A stretch of DNA of 64,000 nt from Clostridium sp. CAG:288. GTDB lineage: Bacteria > Bacillota_I > Bacilli_A > RFN20 > CAG-288. The translations under genes and the position numbers were made by a program. The notes under the pieces are model-generated. The model was not told the DNA's origin and did not search any database. It saw nothing but the letters and a program-made list of their open reading frames with translations. Below are positions 8,409-17,798 of this stretch, one piece after another (within the stretch, counting starts at the first letter, position 1; every line of letters begins with the position of its first letter). The stretch covers positions 124,001-188,000 of the forward strand of contig FR898192.1 of NCBI GenBank assembly GCA_000437395.1, given 5' to 3'.

Positions 8409-9837
8409 TTATTTCTCCCATTAAAGAATATGTACGAGAGGAAGTAATTTTGACTTTTTTAATTTGACCGATAAGAGATTCGTCTCCATCGACATGAACT
8501 AGTCTGCCATGTCGTTCATAACCAGAAATCTTAGTTTTGTCTTTCTTTGAAACAGTATCAAATAAAACTTCAACTATTTGTCCAACAAATTTGCTTGCTG
8601 TATAGGTGGCTTGTTCATCAATTAATTCTTTTAATCTCAAGAAACGAGCTTTTTTAACTTCTGCTGGAGTTTCATCTTTCATTCTAGCGGCTGGAGTACC
8701 AGGTCTTGGTGAAAAGATAAAGGTAAAAGCTGAATCGTATACGACTTCTCTTACTAAAGAAAGAGTTTCTTCAAATTGCTCTTCTGTTTCATTAGGGAAT
8801 CCAACGATAATATCGGTTGTTAAGTTTACATCTGGGACGTGTTTTCTTAGCTTTTGAACTAAATCTAAATAAATGTTTCTATCATATCTTCGATTCATCT
8901 TCTTTAACATTTCAGAGGAACCAGATTGTAAAGGTAAATGTAAAGCAGGCATTATGTTAGAATAATTGCCCATTACTTCAAAAACTCTTTCTTGAAAATC
9001 GAAAGGATGTGAAGTCATAAATCTGACTCGATCAATTCCTGTTTGAGCAACTTTTTCTAATAAAACATCAAATGTTATTGGACTCTCAAAGTCTTTTCCA
9101 TAAGCGTTAACATTTTGACCTAAAAGTGTAACTTCTTTATAACCTTTGGCTTTAAGTTCTTCAACCTCTTTAACAATATCTTCAACTTTTCTACTTCTTT
9201 GCTTTCCTCTTGTGTAAGGAACAATGCAATAAGTACAGAATTTGTCACAGCCATACATGATATTTACGAATGCCTTATACTTTTCAAATCTCTTCGATGG
9301 CATATCTTCAATGACGTCGCCCTCGATAGATTTTACTGAGATAACTCTATTTTTTCTTTCGATTATTTCGTTCATTAAAGGATAAATATCATCGATGTTG
9401 TGAGTTCCGAAGATTAAATTGACATATGGGAAATGCTCTCGAATAAAATTTAATGGTTTTTCTTCTTGCATCATACAACCACATATACCGACAATCATGT
9501 CTGGATTATTTTGCGATGGTTGTTTCATTCTACCAAGTTCACCATAAATTTTGGTTTCAGCATTTTCTCTAATTGCACAAGTGTTAAAAATAGTGATATC
9601 AGCTTCAGTTCCTTCTTCAGTTTCTGTTAAGCCTATATTTTCAAAGTATCCACGTAAGTATTCTGAATCTCTAACATTTGCTTGGCAACCATATGTATAA
9701 ATACAATATTTTCTTCCTTTTGCCCATGATTTTAAGGCGTCAGAAGGTTTACTCTTTGCTGATGTTATTTGAATTGGAGATTTAGTTCTATTTGCAGCTT
9801 CTTTTAAATTTGGCAAACTTTTAGCATCAGTTTTCAT
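8398..9837 (-). CDS. miaB: tRNA-2-methylthio-N6-dimethylallyladenosine synthase
   Basis: A 479-residue radical-SAM methylthiotransferase that adds a methylthio group to isopentenyl-adenosine 37 of tRNAs. It has the UPF0004 domain (YTYGCQANVRDSE, with cysteines in FNTCAIRENAE and GICGCM), the radical-SAM motif YGCDKFCTYC near residue 200, and a TRAM domain at the C terminus. An N-terminal extension of about 40 residues precedes the first domain. It lies between ymdB and ricA in a conserved Bacilli order. Confidence 0.95.
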   Translation of the reverse strand: MKTDAKSLPNLKEAANRTKSPIQITSAKSKPSDALKSWAKGRKYCIYTYGCQANVRDSEYLRGYFENIGLTETEEGTEADITIFNTCAIRENAETKIYGELGRMKQPSQNNPDMIVGICGCMMQEEKPLNFIREHFPYVNLIFGTHNIDDIYPLMNEIIERKNRVISVKSIEGDVIEDMPSKRFEKYKAFVNIMYGCDKFCTYCIVPYTRGKQRSRKVEDIVKEVEELKAKGYKEVTLLGQNVNAYGKDFESPITFDVLLEKVAQTGIDRVRFMTSHPFDFQERVFEVMGNYSNIMPALHLPLQSGSSEMLKKMNRRYDRNIYLDLVQKLRKHVPDVNLTTDIIVGFPNETEEQFEETLSLVREVVYDSAFTFIFSPRPGTPAARMKDETPAEVKKARFLRLKELIDEQATYTASKFVGQIVEVLFDTVSKKDKTKISGYERHGRLVHVDGDESLIGQIKKVKITSSRTYSLMGEIIDD

Positions 9838-9853
9838 TTTGTTTACTCTCTTT

Positions 9854-10633
9854 CTATTTTATTACGAAAATTCTTTTAATTGAGGTAGCTTTATTTGTCT
9901 TATCATCAATTGAAATAACTGCTCCACAAACTTGAATTGTTCCACTTTCAGGAATAGTAAATTGAGCAGGCATGCCAGTCCATGTTCTTTTTATAACTGG
10001 CTCAGGAGAATCGCCAAGAATACTTTCATAGGCACCACACATTCCTAAATCAGTAATGTAAGCAGTGCCTTTTGGAAGCAGGCGTTCATCAGCTGTTTGA
10101 ACGTGAGTATGTGTTCCAACAATAGCGGTGACTTGTCCATCGAAAGCACGGGCTAGTGATATTTTTTCGCCTGTTGCTTCAGCGTGGAAATCAACTATGT
10201 GTATATCAGTCTTTTCTTCTGTTTCAATGATATTTTTTAAATCATCAAAAGCGTTGCTTGTTACAGTATCTAAATAAACTCTTCCTAAAAGATTTGTTAA
10301 TCTTAAAGTTTTATCTTTTACTTTAAACACTCTAGTTCCTTCTAGTGGTGTCTTATTGTTGAAGTTATAAGGTCTTACTTGTTTGGAAAAATCAAATGTT
10401 GTATTAAATACATCTTTGTGTCTTAAGAAATGATTACCACTTGTGAATGCATCGATTCCAACTTCGAGTAATTCGTTATAGTGGATGTGTGATAATCCGT
10501 GTCCGTGTGTAGCATTTTCGCTATTTGCAATTGTGAAGTCAATCGAATAAGTTTGTTTTAATTGTGGCAAAAGGCCGGCAACGGCCTTACGACCGATCCG
10601 GCCTACAATATCGCCAAGATATAAGATGTTCAT
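9854..10633 (-). CDS. ymdB: YmdB family metallophosphoesterase
   Basis: A 259-residue dinuclear-metal phosphoesterase (2',3'-cyclic nucleotide phosphodiesterase family). It starts with MNILYLGDIVGRIGR, has NSENATHGHGLS and SGNHFLRHKDV for metal ligands, then DFHAEATGEK, GTHTHVQTADE and TDLGMCGAYES. In Bacillus YmdB controls the switch between motility and biofilm and acts with RNase Y. It lies two bases after rny, the same rny-ymdB pairing as in Bacillus. Confidence 0.93.
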   Translation of the reverse strand: MNILYLGDIVGRIGRKAVAGLLPQLKQTYSIDFTIANSENATHGHGLSHIHYNELLEVGIDAFTSGNHFLRHKDVFNTTFDFSKQVRPYNFNNKTPLEGTRVFKVKDKTLRLTNLLGRVYLDTVTSNAFDDLKNIIETEEKTDIHIVDFHAEATGEKISLARAFDGQVTAIVGTHTHVQTADERLLPKGTAYITDLGMCGAYESILGDSPEPVIKRTWTGMPAQFTIPESGTIQVCGAVISIDDKTNKATSIKRIFVIK

Positions 10634-10635
10634 GC

Positions 10636-12192
10636 TTATTTAGCAACTTCGACAGCGCGAAGTTCTCTAATAACTGAAACTTTGATTTGACCTGGATAAG
10701 TCATTTCGTTTTGAATCTTATCTTTGATATCGCGAGCCATCTTGAAGGCTTGTAAGTCATCAACTTTATCAGGGATGACAGTAACTCTGACTTCACGACC
10801 ACTTTGCATTGCATAGCAATTTTGGACACCTTCGTATGATTTGCAAATGTTTTCTAGATCTTCAATTCTCTTTATGTAGTTTTCAAGTGTTTCACTACGT
10901 GCACCAGGTCTAGCGGCTGACAATGTATCGGCTGCTTGGACAAGATTTGAAATGACATATTTGGATGGCTTATCACCATGGTGAGATTCAATAGCGTTAA
11001 TTACAACATCAGGTTCACCATATTTTTTAGCAAGTCTAGCACCAACTTCGACGTGGCTTCCATCCATTTCAAAGTCTGCTGATTTACCTATATCGTGCAA
11101 TAATCCAGCTCTCTTAGCAAGAGTTTGATCTAAGCCTAATTCGGCAGCCATTATTCCTGCAAGATAAGCAACTTGGATTGAGTGGTCAAGAACATTTTGA
11201 CCATATGATGTACGATATTTTAATCTACCAACATATTCGAGTAACTCTTTGTGCATACGAGGTAAACCGAGTTTAAATACTGCTTGTTCACCTGCTTTGA
11301 CGACTGATTGATGAACTTCTTCTTTGCATTTATTGAAGATTTCTTCAATTCTTCCTGGTTGAATTCTACCATCTTTAATTAATCTATCTAATGTCATACG
11401 TGCTACTTCCCTTCTTACTGGGTCGAAGCAGGATACTGTAATGACTTCTGGTGTATCATCAATAATGATATCAACACCTAATAGAGATTCTAGAGACTTA
11501 ATATTTCTACCTTCACGTCCAATGATTCTTCCCTTCATTTCATCGGATGGTAAGGAAACGATTGAAACTGTTCTTTCGTTTGTAACTTCTTGAGCGTATT
11601 TGGACATTGCAAGAGACATAATATCTTTAGCTTTTCCATCAGCTTGTTCTTCTGCTTCATCTTCTCTGTTTTTGATGTAAGCAGCAATTTCTTTGTTCAT
11701 TTTTTCTTCTACTCTACGCATAAGTTCATCGTGAGCTTCTGAAACTGACATTTGTGCAACTTTTTCTAATTCAGCGATAATTGAATCAATTTTAAGTTGT
11801 AATTCATCTTCTTTTTTGTCTAATGCGGCAAGCCTATTATTATAGGTTTCCTTTTTTTGTTCGAGTGCATCTTCTTTTGTAGATAAAGATGCGTCACGAC
11901 GATCTATTGCTTGTTCTCTTTGAGCTAACTTTTTCTCGCTTTCAGCTACGATTTGCTTACGTTCTTTAATTTCTTTTTCAGCAGCAGCTTTTAATTCGTT
12001 TGTTAATGTTTTAGCATCAATTTTAGCATTCTTTTGAATGTGATCAGCTTTTACTTCTGCGTCGTGAATAATTTTTTCAGCGTTGCTTTTTGCTCTCTTT
12101 TCCTTGAAGTAAGGAACAAGTAACATAACTGCAACACCTATTGCGCCACCAACGATTAGACCAATAATCAGTGCGGTTATTACTGGTAACAT
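10636..12192 (-). CDS. rny: Ribonuclease Y
   Basis: A 518-residue membrane-anchored endoribonuclease that initiates mRNA decay. It has one N-terminal membrane helix (residues 5-28), a long charged coiled coil (about 30-200), a KH RNA-binding domain with GRIIGREGRNI, and an HD domain with GLLHDIGKSADFE and a later HHGD. Length and order of domains are standard. It is the first gene of the rny-ymdB-miaB-ricA unit, with an extended -10 promoter about 57 bases upstream. Confidence 0.97.
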   Translation of the reverse strand: MLPVITALIIGLIVGGAIGVAVMLLVPYFKEKRAKSNAEKIIHDAEVKADHIQKNAKIDAKTLTNELKAAAEKEIKERKQIVAESEKKLAQREQAIDRRDASLSTKEDALEQKKETYNNRLAALDKKEDELQLKIDSIIAELEKVAQMSVSEAHDELMRRVEEKMNKEIAAYIKNREDEAEEQADGKAKDIMSLAMSKYAQEVTNERTVSIVSLPSDEMKGRIIGREGRNIKSLESLLGVDIIIDDTPEVITVSCFDPVRREVARMTLDRLIKDGRIQPGRIEEIFNKCKEEVHQSVVKAGEQAVFKLGLPRMHKELLEYVGRLKYRTSYGQNVLDHSIQVAYLAGIMAAELGLDQTLAKRAGLLHDIGKSADFEMDGSHVEVGARLAKKYGEPDVVINAIESHHGDKPSKYVISNLVQAADTLSAARPGARSETLENYIKRIEDLENICKSYEGVQNCYAMQSGREVRVTVIPDKVDDLQAFKMARDIKDKIQNEMTYPGQIKVSVIRELRAVEVAK

Positions 12193-12248
12193 TATATTAT
12201 TCCTTCCTGGTCTATTTTAAAGCCCGACCTGGCTAAAAATTGGCCATA

Positions 12249-12257
12249 ATTATAGCA
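12249..12257 (-). promoter_or_regulatory. Extended -10 promoter element of rny
   Basis: The minus strand reads TGCTATAAT, an extended -10 box, with only a poor -35 match at the right distance. The 282-base space between rny and tsaD otherwise holds the tsaD terminator and AT-rich DNA with short dyads near 12340-12420 that I cannot assign. Confidence 0.55.
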
Positions 12258-12428
12258 CTAAATAAAATTTTATATTTCATTTGTTATTAAGCGACAATTA
12301 TATTAACAAGGATAAAATCCTTTTTATTAACCAATATACCTATTTGGTACATATATATTATACAATGAAATAATAGCACTTACAAAATACTAAATTAAAA
12401 ATATAGTACAAAAGTACTTATTAAGTAT

Positions 12429-12472
12429 AAAAAAACTATAAGCTCACTTTGAAGTTTTGCTTATAGTTTTAA
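12429..12472 (-). terminator. Terminator after tsaD
   Basis: Minus-strand AAAACTATAAGC pairs with GCTTATAGTTTT around a 15-base loop and is followed by T residues. It ends the tsa operon three bases from the tsaD stop. Confidence 0.88.
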
Positions 12473-12474
12473 AA

Positions 12475-13491
12475 TTACCAATCTTCTGATAAATCTAAGC
12501 TTGCAACTGGGCCTTCACTTAAATCCATAAATTGCTTTTTCTCGTATAGGTATGAGCCTACTTTTGCAATCATAGCTGCGTTATCAGTTGTACACCATAA
12601 AGGTGGAATAATTACTTCGTAATCTTTGCCCGCGCGTTTAACAATTTCTGCTCTTAAATAAGAGTTTGCAGAGACACCGCCACCAAGAACTATTTGCTTG
12701 ACGTTATAGTCTTTAGCAGCTTTAAGTCCTTTATCTAATAGTTGATCGACTAAAGCGTGTTCAACGGATTTAGCATATGTTTTTATTTCTTCTTCAGTTA
12801 AAGGAGCATTTTTGGTTTTCTCATTTATTTCTCTTATAAGTGCGCTTTTAATTCCAGAATAAGATAAGTCATAATTTGGTGCGTGAGGCTTTGTGTATTT
12901 AATTACTGGAGTATTTGGATCTTGTGAAAGCTTATCGATTGCAACACCACCAGGGTAAGGAAGGCCTAAAGCACGGGCAATCTTGTCTAATGATTCTCCA
13001 ATTGCATCATCGAGAGTTGAACCGATTATTTCAAATGATAAATGGTCTTTCATATAGACGAACTCAGAGTTTCCACCACTTACAACGATAGCAAGTAAAG
13101 GAAATTTAAGCTGTGAAACATATTCATTTGCATAAATGTGACCGGCAAGATGATGGACACCAATTAGTGGCTTATTTAAATATGCTGCCATTGTTTTGGC
13201 GGCTGTAACTCCAACGTGGAGAGCACCGATTAAACCTGGGCCTTTAGTAACAGCAATGGCTGAGATGTCATCTAAATTAATTTTAGATTCATCTAAAGCA
13301 GCTTTAATCGTGTAACCAACATTTTCTAAGTGTAATCTAGATGCAATTTCTGGCATAACTCCACCAAATTGCATATGAGTTTTAATTTGTGAACTAACAA
13401 CATTTGCGAGTAATTCAGTTCTATTTTTTAAAACAGCTACTGCTGTTTCATCGCAACTTGATTCAATTCCAATAATGATTTCATCTTTCAT
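12475..13491 (-). CDS. tsaD: tRNA N6-adenosine threonylcarbamoyltransferase TsaD
   Basis: A 338-residue ASKHA-fold enzyme that transfers threonylcarbamoyl to adenosine 37 of ANN-decoding tRNAs. It starts with GIESSCDETAVAV, carries the metal-binding HHLAGH near residue 111, VSGGNSEF, GLPYPGG and the C-terminal GGGVSANSYLR. It overlaps rimI by four bases and is the last gene of the tsaE-tsaB-rimI-tsaD cluster, so the full TsaBDE complex is encoded together. Confidence 0.97.
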   Translation of the reverse strand: MKDEIIIGIESSCDETAVAVLKNRTELLANVVSSQIKTHMQFGGVMPEIASRLHLENVGYTIKAALDESKINLDDISAIAVTKGPGLIGALHVGVTAAKTMAAYLNKPLIGVHHLAGHIYANEYVSQLKFPLLAIVVSGGNSEFVYMKDHLSFEIIGSTLDDAIGESLDKIARALGLPYPGGVAIDKLSQDPNTPVIKYTKPHAPNYDLSYSGIKSALIREINEKTKNAPLTEEEIKTYAKSVEHALVDQLLDKGLKAAKDYNVKQIVLGGGVSANSYLRAEIVKRAGKDYEVIIPPLWCTTDNAAMIAKVGSYLYEKKQFMDLSEGPVASLDLSEDW

Positions 13492-13922
13492 GATATCAAC
13501 TTCTTTCTAAATAGGATTGCGTTAACTCCATCTCGATAATAGTGTTTACGAATGTTGTATTGTTCAAATCCTATTTTTTTATAAAGCTCTATAGCTTTTA
13601 TGTTATTTTCTCTTACTTCTAAATAAAGGAACTCTTTTCCACTGAGAAACTTTACAAAGTTGTTTATTAATAATTGAGCATAACCATTATTTCTATAATT
13701 AGGAAGAACAGCTATTTCTATTATTTCTCCTTCATAATCATTAAAAGTTCCAAGTAAATAAGCAACTATCTTTTTATCTATTTCAACACATTTGAAATAG
13801 TCTTTATTTTTAATTGCTTCATTGAAAGTGTTTGTTGGTAATAATAATTCGAAACATTCTTTTTCAATAGAAAAAATTTCGCTGACATTATTTTCGCTAA
13901 CACTAATTTCTTTCTTTTCCAT
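13488..13922 (-). CDS. rimI: Ribosomal protein alanine N-acetyltransferase RimI
   Basis: A 144-residue GNAT-fold acetyltransferase. The acetyl-CoA loop is read as NYRNNGYAQLLINNF, a variant of RxxGxG/A, preceded by the beta-4 strand EIIEIAVLP and followed by FLYLEVRENNIKAIELYKKIGF, typical of RimI. RimI acetylates the N terminus of ribosomal protein S18, though paralogues modify other targets. Position between tsaB and tsaD, overlapping both, is the common Firmicutes arrangement and supports the name. Confidence 0.85.
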   Translation of the reverse strand: MEKKEISVSENNVSEIFSIEKECFELLLPTNTFNEAIKNKDYFKCVEIDKKIVAYLLGTFNDYEGEIIEIAVLPNYRNNGYAQLLINNFVKFLSGKEFLYLEVRENNIKAIELYKKIGFEQYNIRKHYYRDGVNAILFRKKLIS

Positions 13923-14520
13923 GCATGTAAACTGGAGCAGCTTTTAAAGGCTCATCTTCATAAGTATATTGATCGCTATCTAGCATTAACATTCCTTCTA
14001 AAATTGAAGCTTTTATATAAGTTCTGTCTTTAAGAGTTATAACAGCATTTTTATCTTCAATACTGATTATAATTTTTGCGTTATTTTCTTTAACAAATTG
14101 ATCGACTTCCGAAATATCAACTCTTTCTTCTTTGACTTCTTGTCCATTTAAATAGAAACCAGCAAAGAATGCGTTGTTTCTCGCATCGATTAATGAAACG
14201 CAATTCTCTTTTTCGTTAGCTGCTAAAGCTTTTAGTGTTGAGCCAGTATATACTTTTAAGCTTGGATTGAGAGTTGCCATAACTTTAGCTACTGTTAATC
14301 CTAATCTTTCTCCTGTATAAGATCCAGGACCTTTTGTGACAAATACTTCCTCAATATCTTTTAAGCTAATGAGAGCATCACTACAAAGAGATTGTAATAA
14401 AGGAAAAAGTTCTTCAGCTGTTTTTTTACCAGCGTTAATTTCAGATTTGCAAGTTTTATCTTTTGTTACAATTGCTATTCCTAGTGATCCAGCGCATGTA
14501 TCTAAATATAATTTGTTCAT
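13903..14520 (-). CDS. tsaB: tRNA threonylcarbamoyladenosine scaffold protein TsaB
   Basis: A 205-residue ASKHA-fold partner of TsaD. LYLDTCAGSLGIA at the N terminus and VTKGPGSYTGERLGLTVAKVMA near residue 63 are the family signatures. TsaB dimerises with TsaD and is required for the tRNA modification but lacks the metal site itself. It overlaps tsaE by four bases and rimI by 20. Confidence 0.93.
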   Translation of the reverse strand: MNKLYLDTCAGSLGIAIVTKDKTCKSEINAGKKTAEELFPLLQSLCSDALISLKDIEEVFVTKGPGSYTGERLGLTVAKVMATLNPSLKVYTGSTLKALAANEKENCVSLIDARNNAFFAGFYLNGQEVKEERVDISEVDQFVKENNAKIIISIEDKNAVITLKDRTYIKASILEGMLMLDSDQYTYEDEPLKAAPVYMHGKERN

Positions 14521-14948
14521 AATTTAACTTCCTCCAAGGAAATTTTTCTATAACCTGTATTATCATCTGGAGTAATTGTAAGTTTTATTACGTTATACCC
14601 TTTTAAATAATCGATGATAAATTCAGGCCATTCAACGTATGATATTGATTCTAAATCACCAAAGATTTCTTCAAATCCGATATCACTAACACTATTTTTA
14701 TCTTCAAGTCTATAAGCGTCGATGTGATAGAAATTTAATTTGTTTCCTAAATATTCTTTAATAATGTTGAATGTAGGAGAGTTTACTTTTTTTGTAATAC
14801 CAATTCCTGCAGCTAAACCTTGTGCAAAGCAAGTTTTTCCTGCTCCTAAAGTTCCGTAAGCTAATATGATTGAGCCTGGTTTTAAGCCCCTTCCCAAAGT
14901 TTCAGCTATTACTTTTGTCTCTTCTTCATTATGTGAAATAAAATCCAT
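14517..14948 (-). CDS. tsaE: tRNA threonylcarbamoyladenosine biosynthesis ATPase TsaE
   Basis: A 143-residue P-loop ATPase that regenerates the TsaBD complex. The Walker A motif GTLGAGKTCFAQGLA, the NSPTFNIIKEY segment and the HIDAYRLED motif followed by YVEWPE near residue 105 are all present. A GAGG site precedes the start. First of the tsa genes, 15 bases after ntdP. Confidence 0.95.
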   Translation of the reverse strand: MDFISHNEEETKVIAETLGRGLKPGSIILAYGTLGAGKTCFAQGLAAGIGITKKVNSPTFNIIKEYLGNKLNFYHIDAYRLEDKNSVSDIGFEEIFGDLESISYVEWPEFIIDYLKGYNVIKLTITPDDNTGYRKISLEEVKL

Positions 14949-14963
14949 AATATAAATCCTCGT

Positions 14964-15491
14964 CTAAACTCTTATTTTGTTAGCGTTTTGGAATGAGTCA
15001 TAAGTCTTTAAATTTCCAAAATCGTCAAATGGTTTATTGCTAACAGTGAGAGATATTTTTAATCTTCTAAAAGTTTCTTCAACAACTTTTTTTAAATCTT
15101 CTGGGTAAGAATATTTAATTGAGTTTGCTTGATACTCATTAATATCTAATTCTTTAACTTCGCCTCTAGATTTTTTTAAATCTAAATCGTAGTCGATAAA
15201 GCCAAGAACATTTTCAGATATCAAAACAGTTGGAGAAGCAATATTGACATAATAATCAATAGTGCGTTTACCTTTAATCATGCAAATAACGTTAAAAAAT
15301 TCTTTTTTGCTAAGTATGTAAAGCGTAGGTTGTTGTGTTTTCCACTCGCGACCGTCATCTTCAATAACTTTGGTGCGAGGGGAAGCTAAAATCCAATAGT
15401 TGTCATCTTCATTTACTAAGGTTAACGAACGCCACATACGATGCGAAGAGCCATCGTGTTTAAAGCTCTTCAAATCGAAACTGGCGATCAT
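14964..15491 (-). CDS. ntdP: DUF402 nucleoside tri-/diphosphatase (NtdP-like)
   Basis: A 175-residue DUF402 protein. FKHDGSSHRMW at residues 11-21 and FIDYDLDLK with later acidic residues match the family that hydrolyses nucleoside tri- and diphosphates and related tRNA-binding phosphatases. Length is standard. It lies two bases after the membrane-protein gene 15494-16618 and is probably cotranscribed with the tsa genes. Confidence 0.8.
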   Translation of the reverse strand: MIASFDLKSFKHDGSSHRMWRSLTLVNEDDNYWILASPRTKVIEDDGREWKTQQPTLYILSKKEFFNVICMIKGKRTIDYYVNIASPTVLISENVLGFIDYDLDLKKSRGEVKELDINEYQANSIKYSYPEDLKKVVEETFRRLKISLTVSNKPFDDFGNLKTYDSFQNANKIRV

Positions 15492-15493
15492 GT

Positions 15494-16618
15494 TTATTCT
15501 CCTATAAGTGAATTGACAATAGCAAATACTGCTTTGTTGTCATCTAAATGCTTTTTGACTACTTCAATTTGGTATTTGTTTTGGAGTGGGACTGACATCA
15601 TTGCGTCGCTATAATTCAATGCCACTTTTGTGCCAAGTGGATTGAGTGAAATAAAGTAGTCAAGTAAATTTTTATCGATTACTAAGTTTTCTAAAAGTTC
15701 TTTAAATGTGTCTGTAAATAATTCTTTTGCTTTTTCAATATCAGTTGCATAAACTTCAAAGTTTTCATTTAAGCCTTCAATAGTTACTTCTTCATAGCCA
15801 TCTAAATATGTTGGTTCGGCTGTTTTGGCTCCTTCATTAGACTTTCTAATGATGATTATGCTGTTGTCTGATTTAACATCAAAAGCATAATACTTTCCAT
15901 AGAAACCAATTTTATCTTTTTTCTTAGCAGTTACTTGTGCAGAAGTTTCAGGAACTCTTACTGCAACATCATTAGTAGCAAATAGATGACCTTTGAAAGA
16001 TCCAGAAACTCTATTTCTTGAATTGATAGATAAAATTGTGTCAAAGTAGTGTGATTCAATAACTTCACTATCTTCTACTTTAGCGTTTGGTGAGCACTTG
16101 ACATTGCTTGCTTCGTTTTCGCTATATGAGAAGCAATCCAAGATGAAGAAATAGCTGTGTACATAGCTATCGATTGAGTCGATAGATGATTTCTTAAATT
16201 TGGAATTTATTACCATGCTAGCTATAAAAGCAACGACAGCTAAGCCTAAGAAAATATACATTAAGAAGTTAAGCTCTTTTTTGCCTATGAACATAACAAT
16301 TAAACATGCGAGGAAGAATGCAAAGACGACAATTGTCATGATTACTTGAATTCTTCTTCCTTTGTTATATTCGCTCATAAATTTTGTTTGGCGATCAGAT
16401 AATTCTTTATAAATTTCATCGGTTGAAACAAAATATTTAGAATCGAGATCATAGTAGATATTTTCAGCTTTTTTTGGCGCTTTTTGAGCTTGTTCTACTT
16501 TTTCTTGCTCGATAACTTCCACTTCTTCAGCTGGAGTTTCAACTTTTTCTTCAGTTACTTCATTAGTCTTTTCTTCTTTTACTTCGTTATCAATATCTTT
16601 TTGTTCGTTTTCAATCAT
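15494..16618 (-). CDS. DUF3137-like membrane protein
   Basis: A 374-residue protein with a Glu/Lys/Val-rich N-terminal segment of about 55 residues (low complexity, VEE/EKVE repeats), two adjacent membrane helices near 90-145, and a long cytoplasmic C-terminal domain. That domain has a beta-rich part followed by ENFEVYATDIEKAKELFT and several helices, similar to DUF3137 proteins, whose function is unknown. Start is preceded by a GGAGA-type site. It leads the unit running through ntdP and the tsa genes. Confidence 0.55.
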   Translation of the reverse strand: MIENEQKDIDNEVKEEKTNEVTEEKVETPAEEVEVIEQEKVEQAQKAPKKAENIYYDLDSKYFVSTDEIYKELSDRQTKFMSEYNKGRRIQVIMTIVVFAFFLACLIVMFIGKKELNFLMYIFLGLAVVAFIASMVINSKFKKSSIDSIDSYVHSYFFILDCFSYSENEASNVKCSPNAKVEDSEVIESHYFDTILSINSRNRVSGSFKGHLFATNDVAVRVPETSAQVTAKKKDKIGFYGKYYAFDVKSDNSIIIIRKSNEGAKTAEPTYLDGYEEVTIEGLNENFEVYATDIEKAKELFTDTFKELLENLVIDKNLLDYFISLNPLGTKVALNYSDAMMSVPLQNKYQIEVVKKHLDDNKAVFAIVNSLIGE

Positions 16619-16731
16619 ATTTAATCTCCTATCTAAGACTTAAAGATTATATCATATATTAAAGTAATTAATATATTTAGTTTTAGTTCTTTTTTACACA
16701 ATATCAATTATGTATGAATAAATATAAAAGT

Positions 16732-16760
16732 TTGACAAAAAAAAACAATAAAAGTACAAT
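16732..16760 (+). promoter_or_regulatory. Sigma-A promoter of the MarR gene
   Basis: TTGACA at 16732-16737, a 17-base spacer, and TACAAT at 16755-16760. The -10 box ends 21 bases before the start codon. Confidence 0.8.
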
Positions 16761-16781
16761 TATTAAACATTGAGGTAAAAT

Positions 16782-17246
16782 ATGTCTTCACAAACATCTA
16801 TTTTTAAATTGGTAGAGCTAATTCAAAAAATCTACACTCAGGGAGAATTAAACCCATTTATCCAATTAGTACAATCGGATTCTAGAATCCTTTTATATCT
16901 TTTCTATCACCCAAGTTGCCATCCAAGCGATATTAGTAAGTCGTTAAATATGTCTCGTCCTAACGTAACTGCAAATTTAAAAAATCTTGAAGATAATGAA
17001 ATGATAGTTCGCACGTTGAACGCTAAAAATCGTCGAGAAATTTATGTAACTTTAACTGCTAAGGGTATGCAAGAATTTAACAATAGAATGTCTAAAATTA
17101 TAGGTTTATTCCAAGATTGGTTAAAACTTTTAGGCGAAGAAGAAACTGAACACCTTATTAGAATTTTGGAAATTTCTAGCGATATGAATAATATCGGAGA
17201 AGCTTTTAAAAAATATGTTACATCTGAAGGAAAAGAAAGCTGGTAG
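16782..17246 (+). CDS. MarR family transcriptional regulator
   Basis: A 154-residue winged-helix regulator. The HTH spans about residues 45-95 (HPSDISKSLNMSRPNVTANLKNLEDNEMIVR) with a wing at NAKNRREIYVTLTAKG, and dimerisation helices lie at both ends. MarR proteins are homodimeric repressors released by small ligands. GAGGT precedes the start. No adjacent gene is an obvious target: neighbours are the ntdP/tsa leader membrane protein (divergent) and a cysteine-rich protein (convergent), so it may regulate itself or a distant gene. Confidence 0.9.
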   Translation: MSSQTSIFKLVELIQKIYTQGELNPFIQLVQSDSRILLYLFYHPSCHPSDISKSLNMSRPNVTANLKNLEDNEMIVRTLNAKNRREIYVTLTAKGMQEFNNRMSKIIGLFQDWLKLLGEEETEHLIRILEISSDMNNIGEAFKKYVTSEGKESW

Positions 17247-17269
17247 GCACAAACCTACCAGCTATTTTT
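17238..17269. terminator. Terminator between the MarR gene and the Cys-rich gene
   Basis: AGCTGGTAGG and CCTACCAGCT pair across CACAAA, followed by ATTTTTA. The 5' arm contains the MarR stop codon. The other strand is moderately T-rich, so it may work both ways. Confidence 0.85.
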
Positions 17270-17798
17270 AGTTACCACAGCATTGACAAACTTGAATTTG
17301 ATCAATATTGCTTGTGGTACGATAACATCTGTTGTCTAAGCAACAACAAGCTCCATAGTCAAGATATGCTAAGGAGTTAACATATCTTTCATTTGTCATT
17401 ACTCTAGCTTCTAAAGTAATAGTAACTGTTGCACCAGCAGCAATTGTATCTAAGGTAATGCCTCTTAAGCATGTAGCATCGTTTGCGGTTCCATCAATTG
17501 TTAATGTTCCACACATGTAACAAAGTGAATCACCGAGAATAATATTAAGTGTTGGGCAGCCTAATTCTTGTGAAGAATTGTTTGTTATTGTTAATGTATA
17601 AGTTATAGTTTCGCATACTCTTGCACAGCAAGGTGTGGAACTTAATGCTAAAGTAACACCACAATTTGTACAATTTTTTTCGCTTACTATGGTTGTTGAA
17701 CAAGAAGTAATAGAAGTCGTTTGAGGCTTCAACATATTGTTTAGTGTCGAAGTTCTGTTTCTACATCCACAACCACACATTTGATTGTTATAAAACAT
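17268..17798 (-). CDS. Cysteine-rich DUF11-like protein, possible spore-surface component
   Basis: A 176-residue protein with 20 cysteines, several in CC, CGC or CCC clusters (MCGCGCRN at the N terminus, CQCCGN at the C terminus). The centre (about 60-150) reads ITYTLTITNNSSQELGCPTL, then ITLDTIAAGATVTITLEARV, the pattern of DUF11 beta-sandwich repeats found in surface proteins. There is no signal peptide, so if it reaches a surface it would do so by assembly in the mother cell, as coat and exosporium proteins do. The start follows AGAGGTG. Function is inferred only; a cytosolic metal- or disulfide-rich role is possible. Confidence 0.55.
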   Translation of the reverse strand: MFYNNQMCGCGCRNRTSTLNNMLKPQTTSITSCSTTIVSEKNCTNCGVTLALSSTPCCARVCETITYTLTITNNSSQELGCPTLNIILGDSLCYMCGTLTIDGTANDATCLRGITLDTIAAGATVTITLEARVMTNERYVNSLAYLDYGACCCLDNRCYRTTSNIDQIQVCQCCGN

